Shown one piece after another: positions 32,813 to 43,651 of a stretch of DNA of 64,000 nt. The notes under the pieces are model-generated. The model was not told the DNA's origin. It did not search any database and worked only from the letters and a program-made list of their open reading frames with translations. This DNA is from Cydia pomonella (lineage: Eukaryota > Arthropoda > Insecta > Lepidoptera > Tortricidae). The translations under genes and the position numbers were made by a program. Location: contig NC_084722.1 of assembly GCF_033807575.1 (NCBI RefSeq), positions 800,832-864,831 on the forward strand. The letters are read 5' to 3'. The stretch's first letter is position 1; the number at the start of each line of letters is the position of its first letter.

Positions 32813-33349
32813 CTGTAGTGTATAGACGTGGTGATGGTGACGTCACTGACAGTTAGAGTCAGTCGATGTTAGACCGGCGAGCAGAGCGGTCGTACCGCGT
32901 GATGATTGTGTTGGCGAACCGTTGGTGTTGCGAATGCAACTTATTATTGTATAAAAATCAATGCAATAGCTAAGCGCAGCCGTCGGGCTCGGCTAGTATT
33001 CGAAGTCTTTTCAAAAGCACCAATAGGAGCCCTCCACATATTTACTAACGCGGCCAATTAAAGGCACCTAAATTTAAACCACCTTTTGTACTGATCATAT
33101 ATTGCAAATCACTCTTTCATCATCCTCCATACTATCAACACCCACTTTCTACATTTATCCGTTTTGGCAAGAACCCTTCTAAACCAGTACCTTTTGGAAG
33201 ATTATAGTTCACTTTATTATCAATCGATGTTTTATTTGAGTCGTCGAGATCCTGGCCTGCACGGCGGCTACAGTTGGAAATACATTTTATCGTATGATTA
33301 ATTGAGGTAAATACAGTACTTTACACTACCTGAATTACTTTGACTTATT
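32813..33349. other. no recognisable feature
   Basis: Intron 3; no supportable feature. Confidence 0.4.
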
Positions 33350-33745
33350 GTCCTATGTCCCCTAGATGGGGCAGAGGGCGTCCACAGTGCGCCGCCATCT
33401 GGATCGGTCTTGAGCTTCGTGCTTGAGTTCGCTCCAAGTCTTCCCAATAGCCTTCGCCTCTGCAATTATAGTCCAGCGCCAGGTCTGCTTTGGACGGCAA
33501 CGATTTTTCCTTGGGGATTCCAGCCTAGGGCTTGCCTCGGTATGTGTTTAGGATCCCTTCGGAGTGTATGCCCAATCCAACTCCATTTCCGGCGCTTGAT
33601 CTGCTGGTCGATCGGGGTCTCATTGCAGCATCTCCAGAGGCTGGCATTAGAGATTTTCTCGGGCATTAACACAGACTTGTAGCTGGCGCGAGATGTCTTT
33701 TGTAACCTTCCACGTCTCGCATCCATATCGCATCCATTACACTAC
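33350..33745 (-). pseudogene. LINE reverse transcriptase C-terminal region, two frameshifts
   Basis: In three - strand frames it reads YGCETWKVTKDISRQLQV, then IKRRKWSWIGHTLRRDPKHI followed by WNPQGK, then KQTWRWTIIAEAKAIGKTW and AQDRSRWR. This is the YGCETW, IxRRxWxWIGHTLR, WNPQGKRxxGRP, AQDRxxWR series found after the catalytic domain in many invertebrate non-LTR reverse transcriptases. One frameshift lies near 33660-33680 and one near 33500 in an A-run. About 125 residues remain. Confidence 0.85.
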
Positions 33746-33970
33746 CTATTGGACTTAATCTATAATTTTGACTTCTGTATTTCACGGCGTGTTTTAGAGG
33801 GTTGACAGCAGTCAGTTGGTATTTTATTTTAAAATATTCGTTTCTGAATAAGACCTGAAAAAAGTGTAGCATCTCTAATTCTCTTATAAGCATGGTTTCA
33901 TGATATATGTTAAATAGATATTGAAAAAGTTCCGTAAAGTGTTCGGAACATCGGAACAATGAGAACAACA
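33746..33970 (-). repeat. inverted partner of the repeat at 32350-32590
   Basis: ACTTCTGTATTTCACGGCGT and AGTTGGTATTTTATTTTAAA match the other copy in reverse complement. Confidence 0.75.
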
Positions 33971-34004
33971 ACAAAAAACCTTGAGATTTTGTATGGGACA
34001 GTAA

Positions 34005-34274
34005 TTTTTAGGGTTCCGTACCCAAAGGGTCAAACGGGACCCTATTACTGAGACTCCGCTGTCCGTCCGACCGTCTGTCATCAGGCTGAATCTCATGAAC
34101 CGTGATAGTTAGCCAGTTGAAATTTCTACAGATTATGTATCTTTGTTGCCGCTATAAAAACAAATACTAAAAACAGAATAAAATAAATATTTAAGGGGGG
34201 TCCCAAAAAAGTGATTTTTAGATAATGGTACCCTTCGTGCGCGAGTCCGACTCGCACTTGGCCGGTTTTTTTTT
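34005..34274 (+). repeat. GGGTTCCGT...GACTCGCACTTGGCC dispersed repeat
   Basis: It runs from TTTTTAGGGTTCCGTACCC to GTCCGACTCGCACTTGGCCG and a T-run, about 270 bp. It lacks the 5S-like insert present at 46962, so it shows the uninterrupted form. Confidence 0.8.
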
Positions 34275-34350
34275 TCGATTTCGGGGTTGGTCCCATAGTA
34301 AAAGTTGCTCAGTATGACCTATATATTCACCCCGTAAATTATTGCAGGTG
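34272..34350. mobile_element. fragment of the long-TIR element of 21657 and 26345
   Basis: GATTTCGGGGTTGGTCCCAT then AGTAAAAGTTGCTCAGTATG. Confidence 0.6.
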
Positions 34351-34465
34351 ACTAAATAAATACCCTGTATACACTCGTATATATATCATTGTGCGAGCTT
34401 CTTGAGCTTATTGTGGGGCTTAGTCAATTTGTGTAAGCGTGTCCAAAATTTATTTAATTTGACCG
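34350..34465 (+). mobile_element. SINE family 1 tail
   Basis: GAGCTTATTGTGGGGCTTAG then TCAATTTGTGTAAG. Confidence 0.65.
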
Positions 34466-34505
34466 TTTTTCTTTTATTTATTTTTTGAATTTATGTTACT
34501 TCAGA

Positions 34506-34701
34506 ACAGTACTCCTAGTGTCAATTTATTCGATAGTGAAACGTGACGTACGCGTTAAGTCTCATTTTGTATGGGATTTTGAGGTTCCAAATCGTCCCGC
34601 TTGGCGCGCTGTTTCTAAATCCCATACAAAATGAGACTTAACGTAAATGCGTACGTCACGTTTCGCTATTTAATAAATTTACACTAGGGATAGGTACTGT
34701 T
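34506..34701. mobile_element. MITE with AACAGTACTCCTAGTGT ends, copy 2
   Basis: Partner of 20421-20617, with the same GC-rich centre CCCGCTTGGCGCGCT. Confidence 0.85.
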
Positions 34702-34851
34702 ATTTCTTTTTGGAATGAAGGTTTCGTAACTGGACGCACTATGATCCAGTTAAGTTCACTATAAAACAGAGCATCTTGGACAAAAGGATCGATAAAAGGT
34801 TTATTGGTCGCGACGGACGCTTTTATAAGTACACGGTTCCACTGTTTGCAA

Positions 34852-35175
34852 CTTTTTTTTATACTACGTCGGCGGCAAACAAGCATACGACCGCCTGATG
34901 GTAAGCAGTCTCCGTAGCCTTTGCACGCCTGCAACTCCTAGCGCGTCGCCGACCCTAACACTCCGCACCCTCGTTGAGCTCTGGCAACCTTTCTCACCGG
35001 CAGGAACACAACACTATGAGTAGGGTCTAGTGTTATTTGGCTGCGGTTTTCTGTAAGGTGGAGGTACTTCCCCATTTGGGCTCTGCTCTAGATCTGGAAT
35101 GACATCCGCTGCGCTGTGCCCTACCACACAAAGCGAGATGACATTCACAATGCCCACAACTCTCTTTTGGACGTT
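34852..35175 (+). mobile_element. SINE family 2, near full length
   Basis: TTTTATACTACGTCGGCGGC through GTGTTATTTGGCTGCGGTTT to GACATTCACAATGCCCA and TCTCTTTTGGACG. Confidence 0.8.
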
Positions 35176-35640
35176 TTTTAAATTTTAAGGACGTACGCTA
35201 GTAAAAAATTACATATAAACTTTTTTTCTAATTTGCCTTGTTTCAGAGTTAATACCAATTTAAACAAAAGGTTTCTTTATTGCGTTTCAGTGCATTTACA
35301 ACACGTTTTTGATGGCGATACGTATCACCACTATGGTACCTAGCCTAGACGTCCTTATTGACAGATATTAAAGTGACAACGAATACTTTAATTCGACCTC
35401 TTTTTACGAAAAAAACTGTACCCATTAATATTAATCCATAATTTTTCCAAGTACAAGTACTTATTATGTTTTAAAAATACAAAAACTGAAAAAAAAACAC
35501 CATTATTTTTTCTTCTTCTTTAATTACGATACTTGTTACTTCATCCGTGATTTTGGGGATATTGAATTGAATTTAGTGTCTAAATTAGCATTGTACAAGT
35601 ACCAAGGAAAAGTTTCCAAAATTTCCAAGTTATTCATAAA
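35176..35640. other. no recognisable feature
   Basis: AT-rich intron. Confidence 0.4.
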
Positions 35641-35715
35641 AAGGGGTTTGAACCCGCGATCTCCGGATTGCAAGCCGCACGCTCTCACCGCTTGGCCACC
35701 AGCGCTCGTGTGTCA
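35641..35715 (-). mobile_element. tRNA-derived SINE head, family 4
   Basis: The - strand reads GCTGGTGGCCAAGCGGTGAG (A box), GGCTTGCAATCCGGAG, then CGGGTTCAAACCCC (B box), matching the longer + strand copy at 60779. Confidence 0.75.
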
Positions 35716-35825
35716 GTGTCAAAACCGATGTTTCTAAAAACGTCACTTTTGACACTAACATATCCGATCCATATCGTATCTAGACCTAATATTTGACGTA
35801 TCTTAAAGTTAGAATCGGACAAAAT
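35716..35825. repeat. dispersed repeat, inverted partner at 52840-52965
   Basis: CGTCACTTTTGACACT, ATATCGTATCTAGACCTAAT and ATTTGACGTAT recur as reverse complement near 52842-52915. Confidence 0.75.
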
Positions 35826-36970
35826 TCTATTCATTGCTATGCCTGGTACCTTCGAGCAACACTGGCTTCCGACACGTCGGAAGAGAGGAGACCAAGCGAT
35901 ATCTCACCGTCCTATCGTTCTGCCATTTTTTGCGACGGGAAACGCGCACACAGTCGCACTTCTCACTCACTACATACAAAATCCAATCTGTAATGACGAC
36001 ACAAATACATAGAAAATGACACACGTCAAAGACAAATCTTGCACACCTCGATATCCTTGTGTATGGACGAGTCACAACATGCACCGCCATAGGTACAGTT
36101 GTACCTATGCTTCGGCAGAGGGGAAATAGTACGAATGCCGTCTTCCTTCCCGTCGTTGCTCGAAGCTTGGTACAATAGTTAGTTAAGTGTATTCATAATT
36201 CATTTATTGTCTGTAGAACACGGTACTGGTATTACGGGTAAATTTGAGTGCGTTGTGGACACGCGCGTCTTAACGTGGACGTGATAAAAGTTTAACAACG
36301 ACGCCGTAAAGCGGTTTCATTCCGCCAAGAAATGGGGCGCAACTAAAATCAGACCTTCCAGTTTTAGTTAAGAACATCGGACCTTTGTCTTGCAAAAGTT
36401 TGCTCTGTGTTCAATACAGTGTAAATCCAATACGGGCAATAAATCCAACCAGACAGAATTTACCCGTGTAATCATGAATTAAGAAGTTTTTTTTTTAATT
36501 ACCGAAATTAATTTTTGAAAATTTATCCTGCAGCAATGTACCGCATATATTACGAGACATGGCATGACATTACATTGTGTAAAAAGCTCGTATATCGTAA
36601 CTTGTGTATTGTTTTACATTGCGGGCCAAACTGTTTGGTGTGGTTAATATTTTCATTTTATTTCTAAGCAAAAGTTATCTTATCTCAATATATTTCTTAG
36701 GTTTGTCCGTATTGAATTTTCAGACTGTAAGTAATTTTATATTATATTTTTATGTTATGTAACTACTAACTATGAAATATAAGAAAAAACATATCTGAAT
36801 TAATGTAAAAAAAATATAATTCAAAATCATTATTTAAGAGTCAATTCTACTAGCTAACATAAGGTAAGACTCCCAATTTGCATCTGATTACTTTGGTTAT
36901 ATGTGGATAAACTGCAACTTTCTCATTAGTTTTTGAACAATCAAGAGGGCCTTTACCAGTTGGTATGGTG
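35826..36970. other. no recognisable feature
   Basis: Overlapping frames near 35830-36090 on both strands have no domain or splice support. Confidence 0.35.
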
Positions 36971-36973
36971 AAA

Positions 36974-37340
36974 TAGTTATTTCCGATACAAGTGCGAATT
37001 ACCTACTCGCACGTGTATCGTACAACGTTTTTCAGTCCATATGGCTCTTTAAAGTTTCGACATAGTTACATAATGTGCTATTTTACGCACTAATGCGGAA
37101 AAGTAGCACCATATGTACTGAAATAGTACATTACGATACAAGTGCGAAAAATAGGAAATTCGAAACGAGTGGCGATAAATTAAAACACGACCGAAGGGAG
37201 TGTTTTAAATCGACACGAGTTGCGAATTACCTATTCGCACATGTATCGTACAACGTTTTACAGTACATAAGGCCCTTTACACAGTAACGTAATATGCTAA
37301 TTTTCGCACTAGTGCGGTAAAGTAGCACCATATGTACTGA
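36974..37340 (+). repeat. double-hairpin repeat array, copy G
   Basis: Two units in tandem. The first (36982-37121) has a module 1 shortened to its outer arms and a full module 2. The second (37126-37340) is complete, TTACGATACAAGTGCGAAA to CATATGTACTGAAA. Module boundaries are clean. Confidence 0.9.
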
Positions 37341-37861
37341 AAATTCTTTTATAAGATTCATGATGGCTGCAACCTAGTGAGACATAACACTATTAATATC
37401 GTCAAAGATTACAGATATGGCTTTCACGGGATTTTAAGGGGATCATTTTATGTTGTGTGCCAAATTTTATGTTCACACTTTATGAGCCTTTTACTTATTT
37501 ATAACATTATATCCTTTTTCGGGACGTGATTTGGATTTATCGATGGGTATATTAAAGTTATGGTTTAGTACTTAAAGTACCTATAGAGTTGAGAGCGGGT
37601 TAAAACATGTAATTATTGTAGTTTCAAGGTAAACTTCTTCATTATTTGTTGTACGTCTTTCCCATCACGGAACAATGGTGTTCCGGACCTTTAGGAGGCG
37701 TGCGCTAAGCGGATTCCAACACGTAGATCCCCAATACACAAGAGATCGCCTGTGCCTAGTTTTTAACTGTATTTCATTTTCTGTGTATTTTGAACTGTGC
37801 ACAATGAAGAATATTTACTTACTTTCTTATTATCCAAATAACAATACCATTATAATTCCAG
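37341..37861. other. end of intron 3, no feature
   Basis: AT-rich sequence leading to the exon 4 acceptor. Confidence 0.5.
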
Positions 37862-38083
37862 GGTTTTTCTCCTGACGTTCTCCAAACCCTCTCCGAGTCC
37901 GCCAGCGGCGGTGCGCGCGCGCAGCTCCGCCTCGCCCTATCCAAGATGGTGGAACGCAAGGACTGTCAACATGAATACGCCAACAACAGGGCACGGGAAA
38001 TGGTCGACGAGTTGGCGAGAGACGAGTCCAAGCTGTCGAGTGAGATACGGTATCTGCAGCCGCTGGTGTATAACAGGCTTTAG
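37862..38083 (+). CDS. secreted protein of unknown function, terminal exon 4
   Basis: The acceptor CATTATAATTCCAG ends at 37861. The exon enters in phase 0, as exon 3 requires, and encodes 73 residues to TAG at 38081-38083, completing residues 265-337. The sequence opens GFSPDVLQTLSESASGG, then LRLALSKMVERKDCQHEY. It is helix-prone and charged, ends IRYLQPLVYNRL, and holds the protein's only Cys (about residue 299), so no internal disulfide is possible. The codon use is GC-rich, unlike the flanks. The nearest clear AATAAA downstream is at about 39213. The last codons and early 3' UTR are repeated about 240 bp downstream. The neighbouring gene converges from the other side, with its stop codon at 41066. 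Confidence 0.85.
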   Translation, partial: GFSPDVLQTLSESASGGARAQLRLALSKMVERKDCQHEYANNRAREMVDELARDESKLSSEIRYLQPLVYNRL

Positions 38084-38275
38084 ACATTAAGACAAGTTAA
38101 GATTAGTAGTTTTCAGATAAATAGGGATTTTACAAGAAATTTAAGCAAATTTCTTTTAAAAATTAGGTACAGAAGTTAGAAAGGAAGTGACGAACGACGT
38201 TGATGACGAAGAAGAAGAATAAGGTAGAAGTATTTCACGTGAACAGAATTATAGAGATAAGTTGTAGTTGTCAAT

Positions 38276-38348
38276 AAGTGAGATGCGGTATCTGAAGCCG
38301 CTGCTGGTAACAGCTGGTTTAGACGAAGCAAGTAAAGATTAGTAGTTT
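38276..38348 (+). pseudogene. decayed duplicate of the end of exon 4 and early 3' UTR
   Basis: AGTGAGATGCGGTATCTGAA, GCCGCTG, AACAG, GGTTTAGACG and AAAGATTAGTAGTTT follow exon 4 in order (original 38039-38113) with small indels. A weaker echo, CTAGTGTATAACAAACTTTA, lies near 38816. Confidence 0.75.
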
Positions 38349-38393
38349 ATGGAAAACGTGATTATTTTACAAGAATCTGATTTTACGGAACCT

Positions 38394-38611
38394 GGGGGCG
38401 ATTTTTGAATTTCGAGCGCTCGATTTCGTCACTCGAGAATCTGTAGAAAATGGCGAAATGATATTTTTGAAGTAGGAGCGATAGAAATTGGGAATCGAGT
38501 GGAATTTACCACTCGTTTTCAATTCTATTAGTAGAATTTAAATGCCTAGTAGTGGAGATATTATTAAAGGGAGTACGAAATCGAGCGATCGAAATTCAAA
38601 AATCGACCCCC
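38394..38611. mobile_element. MITE with GGGGGCGATTTTTGAATTTC ends
   Basis: 218 bp with inverted termini, internally again mirrored (GGGAATCGAGTGGAA and TTACCACTCGTTTTC). Confidence 0.85.
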
Positions 38612-39654
38612 TGGTCGGTATTGAAATTATTAGTTTCCCACACTAACTTGTGGGAATTTTCCGAAATATTTTCATGTGGTTTTTAAAGTTTACATTTTAT
38701 AAAGTTTCCATTGGTATATCAGTAATTGCATTGTTTCAATCTGCCCCGATCGTGACCACGTCAAAAGTTTGGAAAAAATTGCCAATTTAAAAATAAGTTA
38801 TGTCGTCTAAATGAACTAGTGTATAACAAACTTTAAAAAGATGCGTAATGAATGGCGTAAGTATTTTGTGCACCATTTAACGTTCAGCCAAACGCATCAT
38901 GATATAATATCTTGAACAATTGACTTTCTCCTATTGTTATGAAAGGTTACCTTACCCGATCTTAATATCTTTCCTATTCCTAAAAAGTAAATATAGACAA
39001 TACTATTGCGACCGTAGAAACCGTAATAATTAGTTATAAGTATTAAACAGAAGATTTTGCAAAATTAAACATTAAAATTGTTATTCAAATGCATCTAGCT
39101 GTAGGTATATTATTTTACAATATTTTATTAAAAGGAAACTCATTGAGAAACCCCTGAATTCAAAATCTAAGGGCAAACAAATTTTGGTCTGTTTTAAATC
39201 TTAAATCTTAATAATAAATGGTTGGAACAGGGTACCTACCATGTAAAATACGTAGAATTCTTGTCGTAGATTTTTGTAGCATATTTTAAAATGTATGAAG
39301 AAAACGATAAATATAATAATTTTACTATAGTTAAGTTTTATTATAAAATACAATGCATTTAAGACTTCTATTCATAGTTAAGTAAATAATTATTAAAGAA
39401 TAAGTTATTTTTAGCACTCGTTAAATAAACACAGATTTTATTACAACATTATCCGATACTAGTAATGTCTTTTGAACTTTTTTTTAACTGATAAAGTCAC
39501 AAATATATGGCAGTTTTTACTTGATGTACTACCAGTAAATAAATTATGTATCAAAAATTTTTTTTATTTTATTTAAATCCCACCTCACCCCACACCGGTT
39601 TCGAAAATGGAGACGTTGAATTAGGATATCATATTATTTACACGTTTTTATTCA
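38612..39654. other. intergenic, AT-rich
   Basis: Contains AATAAA at 39213-39218, a candidate poly(A) signal for the + strand gene. Nothing else is supportable. Confidence 0.4.
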
Positions 39655-39932
39655 TAAATATAAATAAATAAATATTATAGGACATTATTACACAAATTGA
39701 CTAAGCCCCACGGTAAGCTCAATAAGGCTTGTGTTGAGGGTACTTAGACAACGATATAATTATATAATATATGAATATTTATAAATACTTAAATACACAG
39801 AAAACACCCATGACTCAGGAACTAAATATCCATGCTCATCCCACGAATAAATGCCCTTACCAGGATTTGAACCCGGGACCATCGGCTTCGTAGGCAGGCG
39901 CTACCCTCTAGGCCAGACCGGTCGTCAAAAAA
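39655..39932 (-). mobile_element. SINE family 1, full length
   Basis: Reversed copy with both ends: tail block AAATTGACTAAGCCCCACGG at the left and inverted B box CAGGATTTGAACCCGGGACC near the right, then ACCCTCTAGGCCAGACCGGT at the A-box end. Confidence 0.88.
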
Positions 39933-41065
39933 ATAAATAAAAATATCATTTAAAAATTAAGGAAAGTTTTCAACATTCTGTACACACGGTGTTAAAATAT
40001 AATTCTATTTTAAATGCAAATAGCAAATGTAAGTTAAACCGTAAAAAATATAATGTACGTATAATTTAATTACCTGGATGAATGAGTTCCATATAAATTA
40101 AAGTAATTAGATACATTTCCGGGAACATGGCGAATTAATTTTGGTCTACTTTACAATTCTATGAATCCCAATTTGATGATTTAAATTGAATGAAGGAAAC
40201 CTTAATGGCGGTTAACTAAACATATTTTACATACATTTTCTCAGGAAAGTCATTTGTTTTATTTCCTTTTTGTTTATTTATGATAATTTACTTCATTGGT
40301 TATAAGAAAATTCGTTTCATTAAGCAATTAACTGTAAAACGTATAAATTATTTAAATTAAAACTAAGAGCTATTTGATTATGTTTGGATCAATTTATAAA
40401 AAAGTAAACATATGGTGTCTAACTCAAACTTATATTGAGAAAAGTGAAATAGGACCCCTTTTGGTACATGATTACTTTAAGCTATCAGTTTGCATGCAAT
40501 TAAATTAAACAAGGGAATAAATGTTATTAAAGAAAATAATTATATTACATTTATTAAATAATTGTACACACAAGACAAAATATAATTGCTTATAATACCT
40601 ATTTGTGATGATGATGATGGCACTGATTCATTACTTATATATTACATTGTTTTATAAAAAACAATTATGAATTTGAAATATATAAATCAACAAATTTGAT
40701 ACCAAAAGGATTCAAATATGAAAACAACCTGAGACCCAACATAACAATTGACGCAATAGTTAATACAATTAATATTAAAATAAATTTAAACAATACAAAA
40801 ACCGTTAACAAAGAAATGATGATGAAAAATTGTACTTGTATTCCTAACATTTGTGAAGTACCTATAAAGAAAATTCTGATATAACAGTGTTAATTAACGA
40901 ATTAAAAGTTTTGGTAACTTGTAAACACACGGATGATATTTTTATGTGCTTTTGATAAAATAATTTGTAAAATATGACACTTAATATTGATTATTACACT
41001 GGTAAAATCTCTAATCAAAAATACTGACTTACTCACGACTAGAAGTTCTAAAAATCTATTAATAC
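39933..41065. other. intergenic between convergent genes
   Basis: Very AT-rich. TTTATT near 40551 would be an AATAAA poly(A) signal for the - strand gene. The frames at 40665-40884 are hydrophobic AT-rich artefacts. Confidence 0.4.
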
Positions 41066-41489
41066 CTAATTTGAACCAGATGACGATTTAAATATCGCCA
41101 AAACAGCACCTAAAGCTAGCTGGAAGAAGCTCCCTAAAAGCTCTAAGTAATACACAAAACCGCCTTCCCTAGGTTTAGTAGCGAAATCATCATCATCATC
41201 GTCGAATTCAAACGGATCATCAACTTCATTTATTGTATCATTTTCTTTGTTATCAAGTGTTTCTAATTTAGAAGGTAGATAACTGGAATAAAGTGTGATT
41301 TTTTCAGGTTTCTTATCATTTTTCTTCAAAGCTTCTACTGATAGTTCTTCAACGTCGCGTTCTTCAAGCCCATTGCCGAGTGGTTTGAGGTCTGTTTTGG
41401 CGACGTCTTCAGGTTCGTCGAAGGATTCAATGTTGATCCATGGTTTCTTGGTCGTTGGTTCAGTTTTGTTTGTACCAATGCCCAGGAAC
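41066..41489 (-). CDS. predicted extracytoplasmic protein of unknown function, last exon
   Basis: On the - strand the acceptor CATCTTTCCAG precedes 41489. The exon opens with one phase base and carries 140 codons plus TAG at 41066-41068. It continues from the upstream exon as R|FLGIGTNKTEPTTKKPW. The exon has a sequon (NKT), a long acidic and polar region (FDEPEDVAKTDLKP, then GLEERDVEELSVEAL), an Asp-rich run (DDPFEFDDDDDDF), and near the C-terminus a hydrophobic segment GFVYYLELLGSFFQLALGAV followed by a short polar end (KSSSGSN). That pattern suits a membrane anchor or a GPI-type signal. I do not recognise the family. The gene is convergent with the secreted-protein gene. Confidence 0.82.
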
Positions 41490-43651
41490 CTGGAAAGATG
41501 AAGATTTTGTGGTTATTCTTGTGAATCGAATTGTAGGATCTTTTCGTGGAGATCACATTTATCTCCGAAAAGAAAACTATTGATTTTCACGCCCGATTTT
41601 ACTTTGATCATTAAAAATATTTAACATTTCTGAAAAAAAAATCGAAAATAAAAAGGTCACATGCCATGAGGAAAGCGGAAACGTCGTGACCGCTAACCTG
41701 AATCCAAATAGGTAATAACTAGCGAAGATATTGCGTAAGAGCGTACCCCACTCTTCCGTATATATACCTAAATACTTTAAGTACACACTGATGACAACGT
41801 AAATCCCTACTTAGAAGTTCTAATATCGCAATAAAGCCTAACATGAGAATTGCTGCGGGCCGTTTGTCGAAGTGTATTAGCCCTTAGTTTCTTGGGCATA
41901 TTTCCAAGTTCTGGGGTTAGGGCACAAATACTGTTATACCGGGTGGGAGAAACCATATTAAGTTTTCTGAACATAAGTACTGCAATTAAAAAAAAAAACG
42001 TTTGAACATGATGCATAAATATCTTTAGCGTGATTTATATAAATTTTGGTATTTTTTATATGGACTTTGGTGTGAAATAAAGTGATTTTGATAAACCTAC
42101 TTTAAAATAACAGTACCCTTTCATGTTTTTACATTTCATATTTTTGTGTGCTCGTACTTGTTCCATGTTCCCGGATATCAAAATAACAAAAAGACACTGA
42201 AACTTCTCATCAAAAAACTTTTTATATTCATATTTTGTGATGATATTAAAAATAAATACAATAAAAAACATTTTTATGGGGATTGCAACGACAAAATATG
42301 TAATTAGGATTTTTCTTGAACATTCTGTATATAATTCATTTATTTACACGCAAACATTGCTTCTGTTGAAAAGAGTGTTTCTTGATCGAGTTGTGAGTAA
42401 TACCTATATAGGTACCTATTTCATTTAGATTATTCTAGCATCTGGAAAAGTGGTTAATATTTTGATGGATTAGATCTTAGTTACTCGTAGCTACACCTAT
42501 GAAATCGAGATTTAATTAGTTTTGCGATGTTTATATAATAATAAAATAGTTCTTTGTTTTTTATTTATGTCAACTCGAGTGAAGATATAGTTAATAGTAA
42601 TGAAGACGTTTACGTTGAGATACTGAGGGGGGATTTAAATGTTCTCGGGTCAGAGGTGTAGGGTTAGAGCCGGCGTAGCTTTATTTGACGTTCATAAGCG
42701 CATTGTAATATGCCTACTTGAATAATAATCTTTATCTTATCTTTAAGAGGAAATACCAGCTGAGCCCCTTTTCAGATTTCGGGTAAAGATTTGAGAATTT
42801 TAGGTAAATATCTCCGTCGTACTGACGGGCCGGCTCCCGTTCCTAAAATTAGTGCGATAAGGACAACTGCAGCTTAGGCGAAAAACCCTGCGCAAAAATC
42901 TCAGACCGCGAAGTTTCGTTCTCGAGATTTTCCTCTTCCAAAACTTACCAATCTTTACGAAATTTTGGGAACGGAACCAGAAAAAAATTATCTGTCTGAC
43001 TGTTTAGTTTTGATTTTTGCGTTTATTGTTGTTAATTTTGTATGCTAGGCGTCTGTTTACGGCGCATTTATTTGGCCGTTTTTAGCCCTTTTTAAAGTAA
43101 CCTAGCTCTTTGAAAACCTTTATTTCAGGCAACTAGAGGCAGAGAGTTTTAAGGTATTTATCTATAAATACCTTAAAACTAACATACATATTATAACAGT
43201 ATATTTTAAAACTAAAAACTACAAATCACATTATGGTTGCGACGCAACCCCGCAGCGTCAGGGAGCCGGCCGCGGAACCGCCGAAACTTGGCACCCTTCG
43301 GCCAAAACTCCTCCTCGTTGAAGGTCGTTCAGTCGAAACGCTCACCACAAACGAATGAACTAACGATGAACGAGTTTAGGTGGATAATTTGTTGAGGTTT
43401 GATTTAAGTGTGCGAAGCTGGAGCGGGTTGCTAATTTTGTATAAAGCTTTACCTATAAATCCCCTATTTATGAGATGCTCGGTTATATTATTCCCTTTTT
43501 TTATGATACAGGAGGCAAACGAGCATGCGGATCACCTGATGGCAAGCGATTACCGCCGCCCATGGACACCTGCAACACCTATTTGATGGTAAACGTCCCT
43601 TTGCCCTGTATGTATAGAAGTGCACAATTTCTTACGTATGTTAGTATTTAC
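41490..43651. other. intron of the - strand gene
   Basis: Contains a repetitive-looking block at about 42760-43135 (CCAGCTGAGCCCCTTTTCAG, CTGACGGGCCGGCTCCCGTT), a perfect palindrome at 43145-43180 and a SINE-like fragment at 43495-43590 (GGAGGCAAACGAGCATGCGG, then CACCTGATGGCAAGCGATT). Confidence 0.5.
43145..43180. repeat. near-perfect 36-bp palindrome
   Basis: AGTTTTAAGGTATTTAT and its exact reverse complement are separated by only 2 nt (CT). Confidence 0.95.

Noticed and set aside
33410..33682. 90-residue + strand ORF
   Set aside because: Antisense to the frameshifted LINE reverse transcriptase on the - strand.
36974..37340. CRISPR-like array (repeated hairpins)
   Set aside because: Eukaryotic context, module-length repeats without regular unique spacers, and no cas genes; this is the double-hairpin repeat family.
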